Positions 52,279-64,000 of a stretch of 64,000 nt of DNA are shown here, one piece after another. The stretch is taken from positions 299,402 to 363,401 of the forward strand of contig VXAA01003831.1 of assembly GCA_013399115.1 (NCBI GenBank), in the 5' to 3' direction. Source of the DNA: Anseranas semipalmata. Its lineage: Eukaryota > Chordata > Aves > Anseriformes > Anseranatidae. Position 1 is the first letter of the stretch. Each line of letters opens with the position of its first letter. The position numbers and the translations under genes were made by a program. A model generated the notes under the pieces. It had not been told where the DNA came from. It made no database searches and saw nothing but the letters and a program-made list of their open reading frames with translations.

Positions 52279-52570
52279 AAGGTGTGGCACAGATTCAAGA
52301 ATGGATAAAGAAGGGATGAGGAGAAGTGCTACCATGAATAAAGACACCAAATCAGTTCACAAACACAAAAACTGGACCATTTTCAAAAAAGTCAGGTGCA
52401 CAGTGAGTGGAAGCTGTTCCAAGTCTCATGCTTATACGGCAGCCAGCAGATGTTGTACATCCATGTCTGAGCAACCAGCTGTCTTCTCATCAGTATTAAG
52501 TGTTCAGCTGACATTAAAGGGACAGACAGCATTAAAACTGAGAGCTCAGAAACCTGAGCAGCTTTTCTGA
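52279..52570 (+). other. Candidate exon behind a strong acceptor
   Basis: The pyrimidine-rich TCTTTTATTTTCAG ends at 52278 and is a good 3' splice-site match. An ATG at 52301 opens 89 codons to a stop at 52568-52570. The product, rich in Lys, Ser and Thr, is unknown to me. Acceptor-like sites are common by chance, so this is a weak candidate, perhaps for a lncRNA exon. Confidence 0.18.
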
Positions 52571-54867
52571 AGTTTGCCGTGCCTATGAATTATTGTACAC
52601 CCTTCTTGTTTTCTGAAACAAAGATATCAGTGACCATTCTAAAAATGAGGAGAATCATGAGAAGACCAGGCACAGACCCATGTGCAACTCAATAATGACA
52701 TATTTTCAAGCAATAAATGGAGAAAATACATATGAAAACAACATAAAATTTCAAGAGATTAATATAAGATACAGGAACTAGACAGAAGTGGCTGCCAAAG
52801 GCCTTTGAACACAATCCTATTAACTTCTTCCCCGTCTTGGATTTTCTGACCTGCTTTGCAAAATAGCTGCAGATTCGCATACCATGTCTGACAGCTCAAA
52901 AAATACAACCACCCTTACATAACAAACATAAAAAGGAGGTATTTGGTATGATATGTCATAGATTAAGTATTTGGTGTAATTTGTCATTTGTCAGATCAAA
53001 GAGCATCTGGGTCCAGATACCAACTCTGACTCTACCCTGACTGCATACTAGGGGGAAAGCCAGGAATTTGTGCTCCTTTTCCTCCCCAGAGGTTCTTTTC
53101 CATCCAAGGAAAATCTAGATACATGAGAATGGAAGGGGCAGTGATGTTGCCCACCTGATCCCCTGATGTGCACAATCAGTGTCTAGAAATCCAGGATATA
53201 CTTTGGAGTGCACCTGACCCACAGCTTTGATATCAAGGTCAAGAAAAAATTGAAGCCCTATCTTAAAGGATTTACAATATGATCTTAGAAAATGTAAATG
53301 CCTATCTATTTTTAAGGGATGAAATGAACCACTCTCTGGATTCATTCATCCAGAGCTGAATGAGTAGAATGACTTTTAGATGAACAGGTTAACTTTTAAA
53401 TTACAAGAGTTAGGTGAAAAGAATTTCACTGTACATGATGTCTGTTTCAAAACTTATTTTATTTTATATTAAGGGGGAAAAATATTGCGGTTGGAAAACA
53501 ATATCCACAAAATGACCCATAACAATTGTTTTCAGTATTTCCTTTAGTAAACAGATTCCATCCCCCAGGTTTTATTCTATCTCAAAACAGGAAAAGTTCC
53601 AAACTTGCAAAAATACCAAGATCTCGGCAACTCCACTTCTAGCCTGTGCTAAGGATAACACAAATAATTCTCAGATGAGCAGATAAAAAGTACTGAGAAA
53701 GGCTGAGATGAGGTGAGCAGCTGTGAAGGCAGAGATGTTCCAGGCATAAAGGGCTGTAGTGCAAAAGGTGCTGAGTAATTTGAGGGAAAACTCAAAAAAA
53801 AAATAAGAGACACTTTTGTATCCTGCAAATAATCTAACGTAAACTGTGCACTGATTGGATTAATTTGTATATTAGTATCTTAGTCAGACATGGTAGTTTG
53901 TGTCTAGTCAGCTGCATACTGCTAAGAAATTTGTAACTGCAATATAAATACCAGATTCTGGCGCAGAGCCCTACATCCTATATATGTCCTTCACTCTTCT
54001 GTCCTGACAGCAAAAGCATGGCATCTGTATTGATGACCTACTTTTGGTCATTAGGTATATTTAGGGAAAATAACGTATAGACCATAACTTTTCAGTGCAA
54101 AGCTTCCAAAACATTTGCCAGTGCAATTGCCTAACTCTACTTACAAGACTTCTCTGTCATATTTATCTTGCCTCACACTCCTTGAAATCATCTGTGTAAT
54201 CCCAGAGATGCTCAGTGCACCAGCCAGAAAGCTAGAAATTTAGGGGGTTCCTCTCTTTCTTCCCCCAGTCTACACCTTAGAGACTTGCTGAGCTAAAGGT
54301 TGAATCTTTACCATCACATCTAAGAGCTGCTGCCTGCCATTAGTTTCTTGTTTCCTCTCCATCAGTTTACCTTTGAACCCCAATTTGTTCTTTGCTCTCT
54401 TCTCTCTCATGAGATATATCTTTGTCTTCATTTTCAAGGACCTTCCTAGCACGTTTGCAGTGTGTTGTTATCCCTCATTCTCTACAAAGGTGTTGATCTC
54501 AGTCACCAGCTGGCCATTCGTTGCATTTCCTGATGCATGCCTTTGGTGCTTCCTCCCATTCAGCCATCACATATGGGAGAAGAGTGCCATAAACATATAT
54601 ACAATGAATGCATTGTGCTTTTCAAAGCTTTCCAGCAAAGATCTTGAAACTCTTATGCTGCAGGTATGCTGGAAGTACAGTCACCCCCATGCTGACCAAT
54701 AATGACTTCTTGATTCTCTGCATTTTCCTGTCTGCTTGTTGCCTGGTATACTTAGACTGTAAATTTTTCTGGGATCCTGTCCTTTTTGCACAATTCTGAA
54801 TGCAATGGGGTCCTGATCAGTAAGTAGGGTTTTTAAGCACAATAGTAACTACAGATAAGTATTCTGA

Positions 54868-54910
54868 CAAAAACAAACAAACAAACAAACAAACAAAAAA
54901 ACAAAAAAAC
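54868..54910. repeat. (CAAA)n microsatellite with A-rich end
   Basis: Seven or so CAAA-type units run into longer A blocks at the right end (CAAAAAAACAAAAAAAC). Confidence 0.95.
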
Positions 54911-55472
54911 AGCAGTTCTTACTGCTCTTCTGATGTTGCAGTATCTGTCTTTGACAAGCTTTTTGCTTGAGTGAGTAGATAGGAAGACTCACTTCCTCTC
55001 AACATTAGGCAAAAATTACCTGCAAGATTTAAGCATAGTTTGGATGCAAAGAACTCAAGACAAGTTTCAACCTGAAGGTGATGCCCAAGTTATAAATCTG
55101 ATTGACAATCAGAAGAGTTGCACTGTCAATAATGATTACAAAGGGCATGGGAGAGAGGAAATCTGTCAGGTGGACAGCAGAGCACAGTGATATATATGGG
55201 GTTACAGGAGAGGAATCACTTCTCTTTCAAGAGTTTTTGCTTAAAAGAGAAAGAAGAGTGAGAAAAGGAAGGAGAAGATTTGTAGAACTGCCACTTACCA
55301 GGCTGCTCAGAGTTTGCATTAACAGTGGGCTGGCTGGCTGTCAGTTGCTTTGTCCACCTGGAGAGGAAGCCAAGAAGTCCAGGCCCAGAAAATTCATCTC
55401 CTGGGGGGGACCTAATGATAACTAACTGAACGGTGTGCTGTTGTGTACTGAAGGTGATCCTGCAGTCTTTAA

Positions 55473-55814
55473 GATCCAGAACTGACAGCTACTGCTTTTG
55501 CGGAGAAACGTTTCTGTGGCACGCTGCCAAAGGACAACGCGAGTCTTTCAGAAGCAGATTTTTGCCCAGAGCAGATGGAAGTAACAGCCTTTAGTTGCAA
55601 ACAGAAGCCTAACAACAGCAAGAAAGGACATGACTGTGTAGAAACAGTGGCACAGACAAAGCTGATTAATGCTTTTAAAGCCAATGTGCACCAGGAACAC
55701 CTCGTGAAAGGAATGTGCAATGACCAGCGAGGGACCAAAACCTTTTTCCATGAAGTGCAGGTCAATTATCTGTGTATATATCCTCTTTTGTTAGCTGATG
55801 GTATCTATTCTTAA
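55473..55814 (+). other. Exon-like open frame of 113 codons, identity unknown
   Basis: The frame is open from just after a TAA (55470-55472) to the stop at 55812-55814. The first ATG is at 55575. The translation is mixed and protein-like (for example CVETVAQTKLINAFKANVHQ), with several Cys and Lys residues and no low complexity. The minus strand is open across the same stretch (55469-55765). No domain or known family is apparent. It could be an exon, a decayed retrocopy, or chance. Confidence 0.22.
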
Positions 55815-57835
55815 TATCTGCTGTTAAGCATTCATGTGTTCACACATCTTATGTTGAACTGCATGAACATACTGTATTTCCAGAAAATGCTCTGTACCCA
55901 TCTTATGTTCTGCTGTGAAAATCCATTAGTAGTTAAACTCTTGTACTCCTTGTGCAATGCACTGAGAAGATTTGTAACCCTGTTAGTAAAGTCAGCAAAG
56001 AAAGAGATAAGAATAAGCTGTGATAATGTCACTGTGGGTTTGTTTGGGTTTTTTATTTATTTTATTTTATTGCCTTTTAGGCTGAGCAGAGAGTAAGATA
56101 AAAGAGAAATACATGAGGAAAGTGCCCTTTCTCTTGTAAGAAGAGTGAGCTACACATATTGGTGCTGGAACTATAAAATTTGTTTCTAGTCTCCCCTACA
56201 TGTTCCATATATACCCCATACCTATACAGTGCTAGGGTTGTCGTGCCACATCTTTTCAATTAATATTGCTTACTGCAGATAAGAGTGGCTATATATCTAG
56301 CTACCCTTATCAAACAGCCCTGAGTCCTACAGCTCCAGTCCATAGCCACATAGTCAAGACTGTGCCCCCATCAGCCAGACAGGCTGAGAGACTCTGAACA
56401 GAGGAAGCCCTTGAGCTTTCCAGGGGCAGCTGATGCCATGTTTATTCCTTCTTGTGTCTACCAAGTAAAACAAGCAAATAAACGAGCAGCTTTTGGGACA
56501 TGCCCTTTTGGGACATTCAAGGAGGCTTGCACTGATGGATGCATTACACTCAGCTGTCCCAACCATCTGGTGTGTTTCTGTGTGGGCAAAAGGGTACATA
56601 ATTTCCCCTTGCCAGCACAGTTACCAGAGGGCTGAGTGTGGCTCCTCTGGCTTCAGGGAACCCAGCATATCCTCAGGTACCCTAGGTATCTGGGTACGTG
56701 CCAAATAGACTTGCCAAAGTTTAAGAAGTACCTTAGCAGCAGCAGGAGTGGGTCTTTGACTGACTGGCCTGGTAGATTTCTAATTTAGGATGAGCTCAGT
56801 AGCTCTCCAGGCCCCAATAACTCTAAGGACTTGATCTCCGTTCCTTGAAATGGAAGTTTAGGTATGTGGCTCACAGGCAGTTACCTACATTTAATAGCTA
56901 AATTTAGATGTCTACAATCTGGAGCTGAATTACACTCCATATTTCCCGTCACAGCTCATGACCTGGCAAAAATACTCAGCCAGAAGCATCTTCTGAAACT
57001 ATTTGACCTCCTTTATTTCCACTTTTCCACTACTCTGAAACAGTCCTCACACACCTCCACAATTAGGTCATCTTTGTCACTTTGACCTCCAATTCTGAGT
57101 CTTTTTACTCACCCTGAATAGGCTAAGAGCCTTTTTGTAACAGACACGAGACTTTGGAAGCCCAGAAAAAAAAAAAAAAAAGACAATATCTCCAGACTCT
57201 GCACACATGAGATGTTCAGAGGCTAATGCATCAATAGGCATCCTTTGTATCTTTGAGATCACAGAATCACTGGAGAGTAGTTAACATTAATCTTATGGTG
57301 GGTAAAAGAGTCTGAGAAGCCTTCTGCCCTTAAGAAAATTACTAGTGAATTCTGGCTCAACAGGACAAAAAACAGAGAGGGAGAAGGGCAGAGACAGGGC
57401 ACCGCTGAAGACAGTCAAGGAAGCACATGCAGAAATATACACTTGGCAGAAGAACTAGTAACCTCAAGCATCTGTTAAACCTGATAAACAGTATTTTTCC
57501 CATCAAATATTTACCACAATGGTAATACTCTTCTATGTTTTTATCTTGAAATAATGTGATGCTTTCGAAAGGTGAGTCCGTCACTTGTGTCATCACAATG
57601 AATTGGAACCGGTCAGCAGCTTTAATAAATTCAGGGAGGGGAGGAAAGACCTAAGGTCTCAAACTTGACCCACAGGTATCAGAAGTGTAGTTAGGCCCAA
57701 ACCTGTGGCACTTCTTTTTCCTCAGTGAATTTGATAAAACTGCTTCTGAACCTGATATACGCCGGCTGGATTAAGACTCTGTGTGCACAGCTGCAAATGA
57801 AAGGCATCAGATTTTATCTCAAAAGAATAGCATTC

Positions 57836-57885
57836 AGTTTGCTGATTTTCCTAATCAGCAAACTCCTGTCTGCTGTGAAGCAGAC
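57836..57885. repeat. Two adjacent perfect hairpins
   Basis: The first hairpin has arms AGTTTGCTGATT (57836-57847) and its exact complement (57853-57864) around the loop TTCCT. Three bases later a second one follows, with arms GTCTGCT (57868-57874) and AGCAGAC (57879-57885) around GTGA. A run of A begins about 17 bases after the second. This order (structured segment, then A-tract) resembles a small retroposed RNA, but I recognise no known family. Confidence 0.9.
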
Positions 57886-58473
57886 AAAAAGAGTTCTCCC
57901 AGAAAAAAAAAAAAAAAACAAGGGTGATTAATTTTTCTTTCCAATGCTTTCCCTCCCCACCTCACAGCTTCTTTGTAGAGACAGTTCTGAATGCTTGAAC
58001 AGAATGGGCAGCCTGTTAAATCCTTTTTAGGTTGCTACAACCTTAAAAAATTGTGCTGCTTCAGTTGCCAGAATAGATGCAGGACCAGTTACTAGAGGCT
58101 GCTGGGAGGTGACTTTTTGTCTGTGCAAGGGGAATCTTTCTGCTTCTTGTGACAGATGAACTGATAAGTGACTGGATGGGGAATGCGAGCGACAACAGTG
58201 GAAGGCAGAGGCTTGCCATACCAATATATCTCAGAGACCAGATGGAATTTTTACTGAGCAAAATGTATTTTTTATTGCTCCCTAGGAGTGGATCAAATAA
58301 GTTCAGCAATAATCTGCTTTCCGTATAACGGGAGGAAGCCTTCGCATCCACTTGGAAGGCAGTGCCTTAAAAGACTTTTTTACAGCAGGTAACTCACCAC
58401 CTGACAACTGGGATGAAGGCAGCTTACATATAATTTCTTTGGTCCTCTGCTGTGACCTGCAGAAACTGCCCAC

Positions 58474-58590
58474 CTGTGGTACATACTGTATATTGTATGG
58501 AAATGCACAGTAATCCTGTAAAAGTGTGTGAGCCTTGGCACCCAGCTCCTGTGCCTGCTTCACTGCAAGGTGTTTTCTCACATTCAACAT
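58474..58590 (-). other. Exon-like open frame, 39 codons ending at a splice donor
   Basis: On the minus strand an ATG at 58590-58588 with A at position -3 opens 39 codons that end exactly at a donor-like CCACAG|GTGGGC (GT at 58473-58472). The translation starts MLNVRKHLAVKQAQELGAKA and ends FPYNIQYVPQ, with mixed, protein-like composition. A TATATAT-rich segment lies about 15-50 bases upstream of the ATG. Without a splice the frame stays open to 58303. I recognise no family. It could be the first exon of an unannotated gene or lncRNA, a decayed exon, or chance. Confidence 0.25.
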
Positions 58591-60183
58591 GGTGTTAGGA
58601 TCCACTTTCCAAAGGATATATAAATAAAAAGATATATATCCAAAAGATGTAAAAATACAGAGCAGGGAACAATGCATGCACTGCAGTGAGGCAGGTAGGT
58701 ATTCAGCAGAAAAGAAGGAGAAAGTGGGAATGGAAAAGTTAGGGGCTGTAGTCTGAGGAAGTGGTATGTGTAATTAAAGGATGGAGAAGGTAAGAGGTCT
58801 TAGGGGCCTTATTTGCAGAGTGGAGGCACCTGAAAAGGGCTTTTACCCCTCTTCCTTTTTAAGGAAGTGAGCATGAGTTTGAAGAGGTGTATTAAGCGTG
58901 ATAGGTGTTCACCTGACACTGCAGACTGAAGATGATAAATGATGGTATTGCCAATTGTTTGAGCTCTGCATCCCTAGCTGAGGTCTAGCCTCAGCAGGGG
59001 CCTGTGGGCTGCCTGAACACCTCTAATGTGAACCTAGAGGCGAGGGCAGCAGCTCACGGGCAGAACAGCTGCCCGCCTCCCTTCCTCCCCGGCCACACAG
59101 CAGGCTTCTGGACACCTGACGTTTGTCAGCCCTAGTTCTGGGAATGATCTTTCAATACTCTCTTTCCCACGTTCCCATGCAAAACTCCTGCCCCTCCTGA
59201 TTTTTGCTGCCCCCTCACTAACTACTCTTTGTGCAAATGTACTATCAGTAGAACACTATTCACTGATGTGGTACACCTTTCTGGGAAAGGTGTTGACAAG
59301 AGTGAAGGACAGAAAATAGAAATGTGTTTTTAAAAGTTTGTTTTACTTCAGAGGATGGGATGAGCTTCTCTATGGAAAACCATTGGCCAAATGAAGTAAT
59401 TTAATATTGCCATAGATTATTTGGGGCTTGTCTGTCAGAAACACATATAATTTTAACTATCATGATAGAACTCAAGTCATAAAATTACCCACCTATCTCA
59501 ACTTCTTAATACATCTATAGTTATATTTGTATAAAGGTGCTTTATACTGGGATAGCTATTCCCATATAGCAACCCATATATTCTGATGTGTCGTCTTTAT
59601 AATGACATAGTTACATGCACCCTAGAACACTTTCCCTATTTTGGCTTTTATTTTTAAATGACCCTCCCCTCCCCAGTAGGATTAATTATACCAATAAAAT
59701 TTGCAGAGGTGGTCTTGGCATTGAGAAAATGAATTGTTGCTACCCATGCGTTTATACAGCTGTGGCAACACCAGAAAGAAACAGTACACATCCATATATG
59801 CTAACTTTCAAGTAGAGGATGCTGTAATCAAACTCAGGTTCATGTGTTAAATTATAACACTTGTATACTGAAGAGCAGGCATATTGAGGACTGGAGTATA
59901 TTTTCCATATATGAGATCTCAGGAATATGTAACCTGAAGAGCTCTCATAGGGAAAAAAAGAGAACTACAGCTTTTCCCTTTGGGCAACAAAATTATGCAG
60001 AACTCTAGAAGCAGCTGGAGGCAAAGACGTCACTCATGACATGCAGCAATCTGAGACTGACAACAAATGCAAGGTTTAGAGCGTTGTGGGGAAAGCTACT
60101 ACAAAGTCTCCAGAAACACCTGGGGACACAACTACTAAAGCTGATATGCTGGATCTGCGAGATGACTAGCAATATATTACAGG

Positions 60184-60198
60184 GAAAAAAAAAAAAAN
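60184..60198. other. A-tract ending in a single N
   Basis: A run of about 14 A ends in an undetermined base at 60198. This is most likely an unresolved homopolymer length or a contig join. Confidence 0.9.
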
Positions 60199-60696
60199 GT
60201 ACCTGAAAGAGGAACCTTTCAATGTTTAAATCCCTTTGTGGATATAGCGTGTAGTCTTCTTCTAGCAGTCATGTTCAATATATACAATGCGTTCCCTGGA
60301 CTGAAGTGAAATGTGTCCGTTAAGGTAAAACCAATTTACACTTGACAAATCTGTCCATCATTTTGAGTATCTGTGTCTCTCTTCAAGGCACAAAAAGATG
60401 TGTTTTGTGCAAGGGGCTGACTTTTGTGTACGTACAATTGGTAAGACAATACCCAGACAAAGCTACCAGGCTCAGCTGTAACACGACTAAAGTAAAACAT
60501 CACATAGCTATTGAACCTTTACAAAGTTATAAAAATGAATCGTATATTTCATAATAATAGAAGTTTTCTAAATTCTGTAAGTTAATAGATTTGGCAAACG
60601 TTACCTTCTACCACCAAAGGATAGAGCAAAGGCGGTTTTACAGCAAATGATACCACTTCACAATATTTCTTAGTCTCATTTTTCCCTACTGAAAAA

Positions 60697-61590
60697 TCAT
60701 AGAATGACAGAAGGGTTTGGGTTGGAAGTGACCTTAAAAGTCATCTGGTTCCAACCCCCCTGCCATGGGCAGGGACACCTCCCACCAGACCAGGCTGCCC
60801 AAAGCCCCATCCAACCTGGCCTTGAACACTTCCAGGGATGAGGCATCCACAGTTTCTCTGGGCAACCTGTTCCAGTGCCTCACCACCCTCACAGTGAAGA
60901 ATTTCTTCATAATATCTAATCTAAATCTACCCTCTTTTAGTCTAAACTTGTTACCCCTTGTCCTATCACTACATGATAAAGAGTCCCTCACTATCTTTCC
61001 TGCAGGTCCCCTTTAGGTACTGGAAGGCCACTACACGGTCTCCCCGGAGCCTTCTCTTCTCCAGGCTGAACGACCCCAGCTCCCTCAGCCTGTCTTCATA
61101 GGAGAGGTGCTCCAGCCCTCTGATCATCTTTGTGGCTCTCCTCTGGACCCATTCTAACAGGTCCATGTTATGCTGGGGGCCCCAGAGCTGAACTCAGTGC
61201 TCCAGGTGGGGTCTCACGAGAGCAGAGCAGAGCGGGAGAATCACCTCCCTCGACCTGCTGGTCGCACTTCTTTTGATGCAGCCCAGGATATGGTTGGCTT
61301 TCTGAACTGCCAGCTCATGTTGAGTCTCTCGTCAACCAACACCCTCAAGCCCTTCTCATCACTGATCTCCACTTGGACATCAAGCCGTTGACTGCAGCTC
61401 TTTGAGTGCTACCATCCAGCCAATTCCTTATCCACCGAGTGGTCCATCCATCAAATCCATGTCTCTCCAATTTAGAGACAAGGATATTGTGCAGGACAGT
61501 ATCAAATGCTTTGCACAAGTCCAGGTAGATGATATCAGTTGCTCTTCCCTTATCCACCAATGCTGTAACCCCATCATAGAAGGCTACCAG
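60697..61590 (-). mobile_element. CR1 LINE with an internal deletion in the reverse transcriptase
   Basis: The minus strand begins at the right with the CR1 RT block readable as [13 protein letters not shown] and [15 protein letters not shown] (61345-61590). Near 61357-61364 it jumps to a much later part of ORF2, readable as [11 protein letters not shown], then continues through RRATKMIRGLEHLSYEDRLREL (60969-61166) and [11 protein letters not shown] (60734-60991) to a typical 3' end at 60697-60707 (CATTCTATGAT on the minus strand). The part containing the catalytic F/YxDD motif is missing, and further stops and frameshifts follow the junction. The copy is dead. Confidence 0.93.
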
Positions 61591-64000
61591 AAGAAACCAT
61601 TTGTTTTAACTTTTTGAATGTTACTTAAGAGTTTGTGCAAGCGTATGTATATTTATTTGCACCAGGTATCGGGAACTTGTTTGAAGCAGTCTGATGAGCC
61701 CAAAAAAACCCTCTCCACTTTTACTGCAGTACATAGATCATTCTTATTGACTGCTCTAAGAAGACGACAAAACAGAAACACTCTCTTTACTGTTTCCTTG
61801 ATATCTGCTTTTTTCACCATTAACACTTAGCAAAATGAGAAGATCTTACTGTCCACTTTGGATAAAACAAAAATTATCTAGTGATGCATGGCACTCAAAA
61901 ATGTTATCATACTCAATATGTCTAAAAGCGGTAATATCTGTGCTGCCCTTGTAAAAATATGAAGAATTACAGAAGCTGTAGAGATTAAATTATTACAAAG
62001 TATTTATTTGAGTGTGGGTATACTTGTTCCCATTTACAGTTTCCTTTCCATCCTTCAGACCATGTGACATTCCTGTTTAGTACATGTCAGAGGTAAACCA
62101 AAGCATGTTGATGTATTTTTGTAACTGCTTGTCATTAATTGCTTGCTGCTGTCCTCTCTCTTGAATATAAGAATGCACAGAAGTATAGTGACAGGAATAA
62201 TTATTATAGCTTCAGGTTGTCTTATTCAACTAAAAACACTTAGTTTCTTTGCAGCCTACAGAGACATCAAAACTAACAGACTAAAATTTACACGGTATAA
62301 AAATCCATTTTGTCCTGTACTAAGAAAAACACAACATTTGGTGTAAAACATGCTCATTCCACTCACCTTCATGGCAGTAAATTTTACTGATCATGCAGGA
62401 TTGGCCCCTTACTTTTTTATCTTAACACCTACACCATTGCTGCCTTCTCTATTACCACTATCAATTCCAACTCCTACTATTTGACTAGGTAAACACTCAG
62501 TGAAATTAAGAGTTTTGACTTTTTCACCTTTTTCATGGTGAAAGTGTTTCCACATTCCCATTCCAACAACAAAAAATCTTAGGTCATATTTTACGGGCAG
62601 CTTCAAGCTACTTGTTACTTCTGGGTTCTCCCATTCCCTCACTCCACACAAACGTTTAAACCTTCTGTTGCAGTTATTAACATGGATATTAACAGGTTTT
62701 CTGACCTAAAATGGTGATTCCAGTACAGGTTGACATTTATTTGAATGGAGAATGCAATCAAAGGATGCTGCAAGCTCTGCTGTTGCCACCTGCTGTCCAC
62801 ATTCACCTTGGAATGCCTTGGATAGGCAGGATTGCACAATCCAAATGAATGGCAAGGATGAGAAGCAGAAAGCAATTGTGAATGAAGATTCAGCAGGAAC
62901 CTGCAGATGAGAACAATGGTCCAGAGCGATCACTATTTTGGGGTCTCTACATCTAGCTTACAGCCCATACTTCACCCCAACTATGTATATACTTTCTGTT
63001 CCCAGCAAGCATCTGCTGTCGGTGACCACGGCCACCTACTACTGAGTCAAACCTCCAATTCATGTCTGGGCTAGAATTCGTGTAAAAGCTACACATTATT
63101 AGCCATCAAATCTATCTTTTAGGTTGCCATGCAGTCAAATAACCAAAGGGTAAAAAGCACTACCTGTGCTGACTGAATACAAGGCAAATTTCACTGACCT
63201 GGTATTACTGATAAAATCGTACCAGATACCAGGACCTACAGAAGAGTAACTTTTCAGCAAACAAATTAGTACTTGACAGTGCACTTGTCAGGCACCCAAG
63301 TTTCTACTTCAGTACCTGGGTTACTGTTCAGTCGGGATTATTAAAAGCTTAGGTTGTCTGTCTTGCAGTTTGCAGACAGCATGGCTTTTTAAAATGCCTC
63401 CAAAGCTGAAGGGCACAAATCATTTCTGCTTTGGGTTTGGTCCAGGTAAATCTGGCAGATCTGTTTGACCACATCCTATACATAAAGAAAAAATGTAAAA
63501 GACAATGTTGTCTGTCTTCACCCTAGCAAAATATCGATTGAAACACTGACATCTTACTTCTAATTAGGCCAGAAGCTTTTCTGAGTTATTAACAATAGTC
63601 TTGCTGGAAATACCCAGAACTGTAGGGAAGAAATTAAAACTGTTTTGAGCTTTAATGTTTCAGATATATCATGCCTATAATCTCATTAGTTTTTCCTGTA
63701 TTTCGATTTCTTGTGCAGATTAAGTAGGTGCTGTAGGACCAGAGATGAACACTAGCAGGTATTTCCACCGGCTCTGGTATGTTGTAGAGTAAAAGAAAAT
63801 ATTACAAGAATGCTGCTCTAAAATGATGTATCTGAGATATAAATGGCAACTTAGAAATTTATCACACTCCTAAATGAGAGGTTTGCTCAAGAAGCCCGGT
63901 GAGATGAGGGATGTGAAGAGCTTTTAAACGCCGGGACCAATAAATAAAAACGGCAATTCGTAAGCCCTTTTAATCGCTGCCAATGAAAAGGGCTGGGGAG
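61591..64000. other. Intergenic DNA at the right end, nothing recognised
   Basis: AT-rich sequence without a recognisable exon, RNA gene or mobile element. NAXD, the expected next gene in the mammalian order, does not appear. Confidence 0.5.

Larger units (their letters stand above)
51529..60696. other. Intergenic DNA with a few exon-like open frames
   Basis: Includes the C-tract at 51593-51603, the (CAAA)n repeat, the double hairpin at 57836-57885, and three exon-like candidates at 52279-52570, 55473-55814 and 58474-58590 (separate entries). A GC-rich patch lies at about 58970-59110. The rest looks like unique non-coding sequence. Confidence 0.5.

Noticed and set aside
57252..57275. Possible tiny CR1 end (ATCACAGAATCACTGG)
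   Set aside because: The similarity is only about 12 bases and does not continue into the CR1 3' UTR.

Overview
The window is vertebrate nuclear DNA, almost certainly from a bird draft assembly. It is mostly non-coding, has no operons and contains runs of N. It holds four CR1 LINE fragments of avian type, one of which ends with the characteristic CR1 3' end. The only gene I can identify with confidence is RAB20, a small Rab GTPase, on the minus strand.

Layout: 1-4039 is intergenic sequence downstream of RAB20. 4040-4554 is the probable RAB20 3' UTR. 4555-5075 is the intact second and last coding exon, carrying the G4 and G5 GTP-binding motifs and the C-terminal di-cysteine. 5076 to about 29.4 kb is the large intron 1, with one CR1 copy (7801-8362), AT-rich palindromes, A-tracts and a 51-base N gap. 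About 29.07-30.14 kb is a CpG island interrupted by a 526-base N gap. The first coding exon (P-loop, switch I, DTA of G3) is not visible anywhere and most likely sits in this gap, so the RAB20 model here is incomplete because of the assembly, not because the gene is broken.

30.15-64 kb is upstream, apparently intergenic DNA. It contains three minus-strand CR1 copies (47.2-48.0, 51.3-51.5 and 60.7-61.6 kb), microsatellites, GC-rich patches, one exact CTCF-core match (42347-42360), several perfect hairpins, and a few exon-like open frames I cannot name. In mammals RAB20 lies between COL4A2 and NAXD. No exon of either neighbour is recognisable here.

I found no tRNA, rRNA, CRISPR array, intact transposon or intact endogenous retrovirus, and nothing I would call a new biological system. 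The most useful leads are the hidden RAB20 first exon with its possible upstream non-coding exon and hypoxia-type motifs, the CTCF-like site, the palindromes and hairpins, and the unassigned exon-like frames at 55.5 and 58.5 kb.
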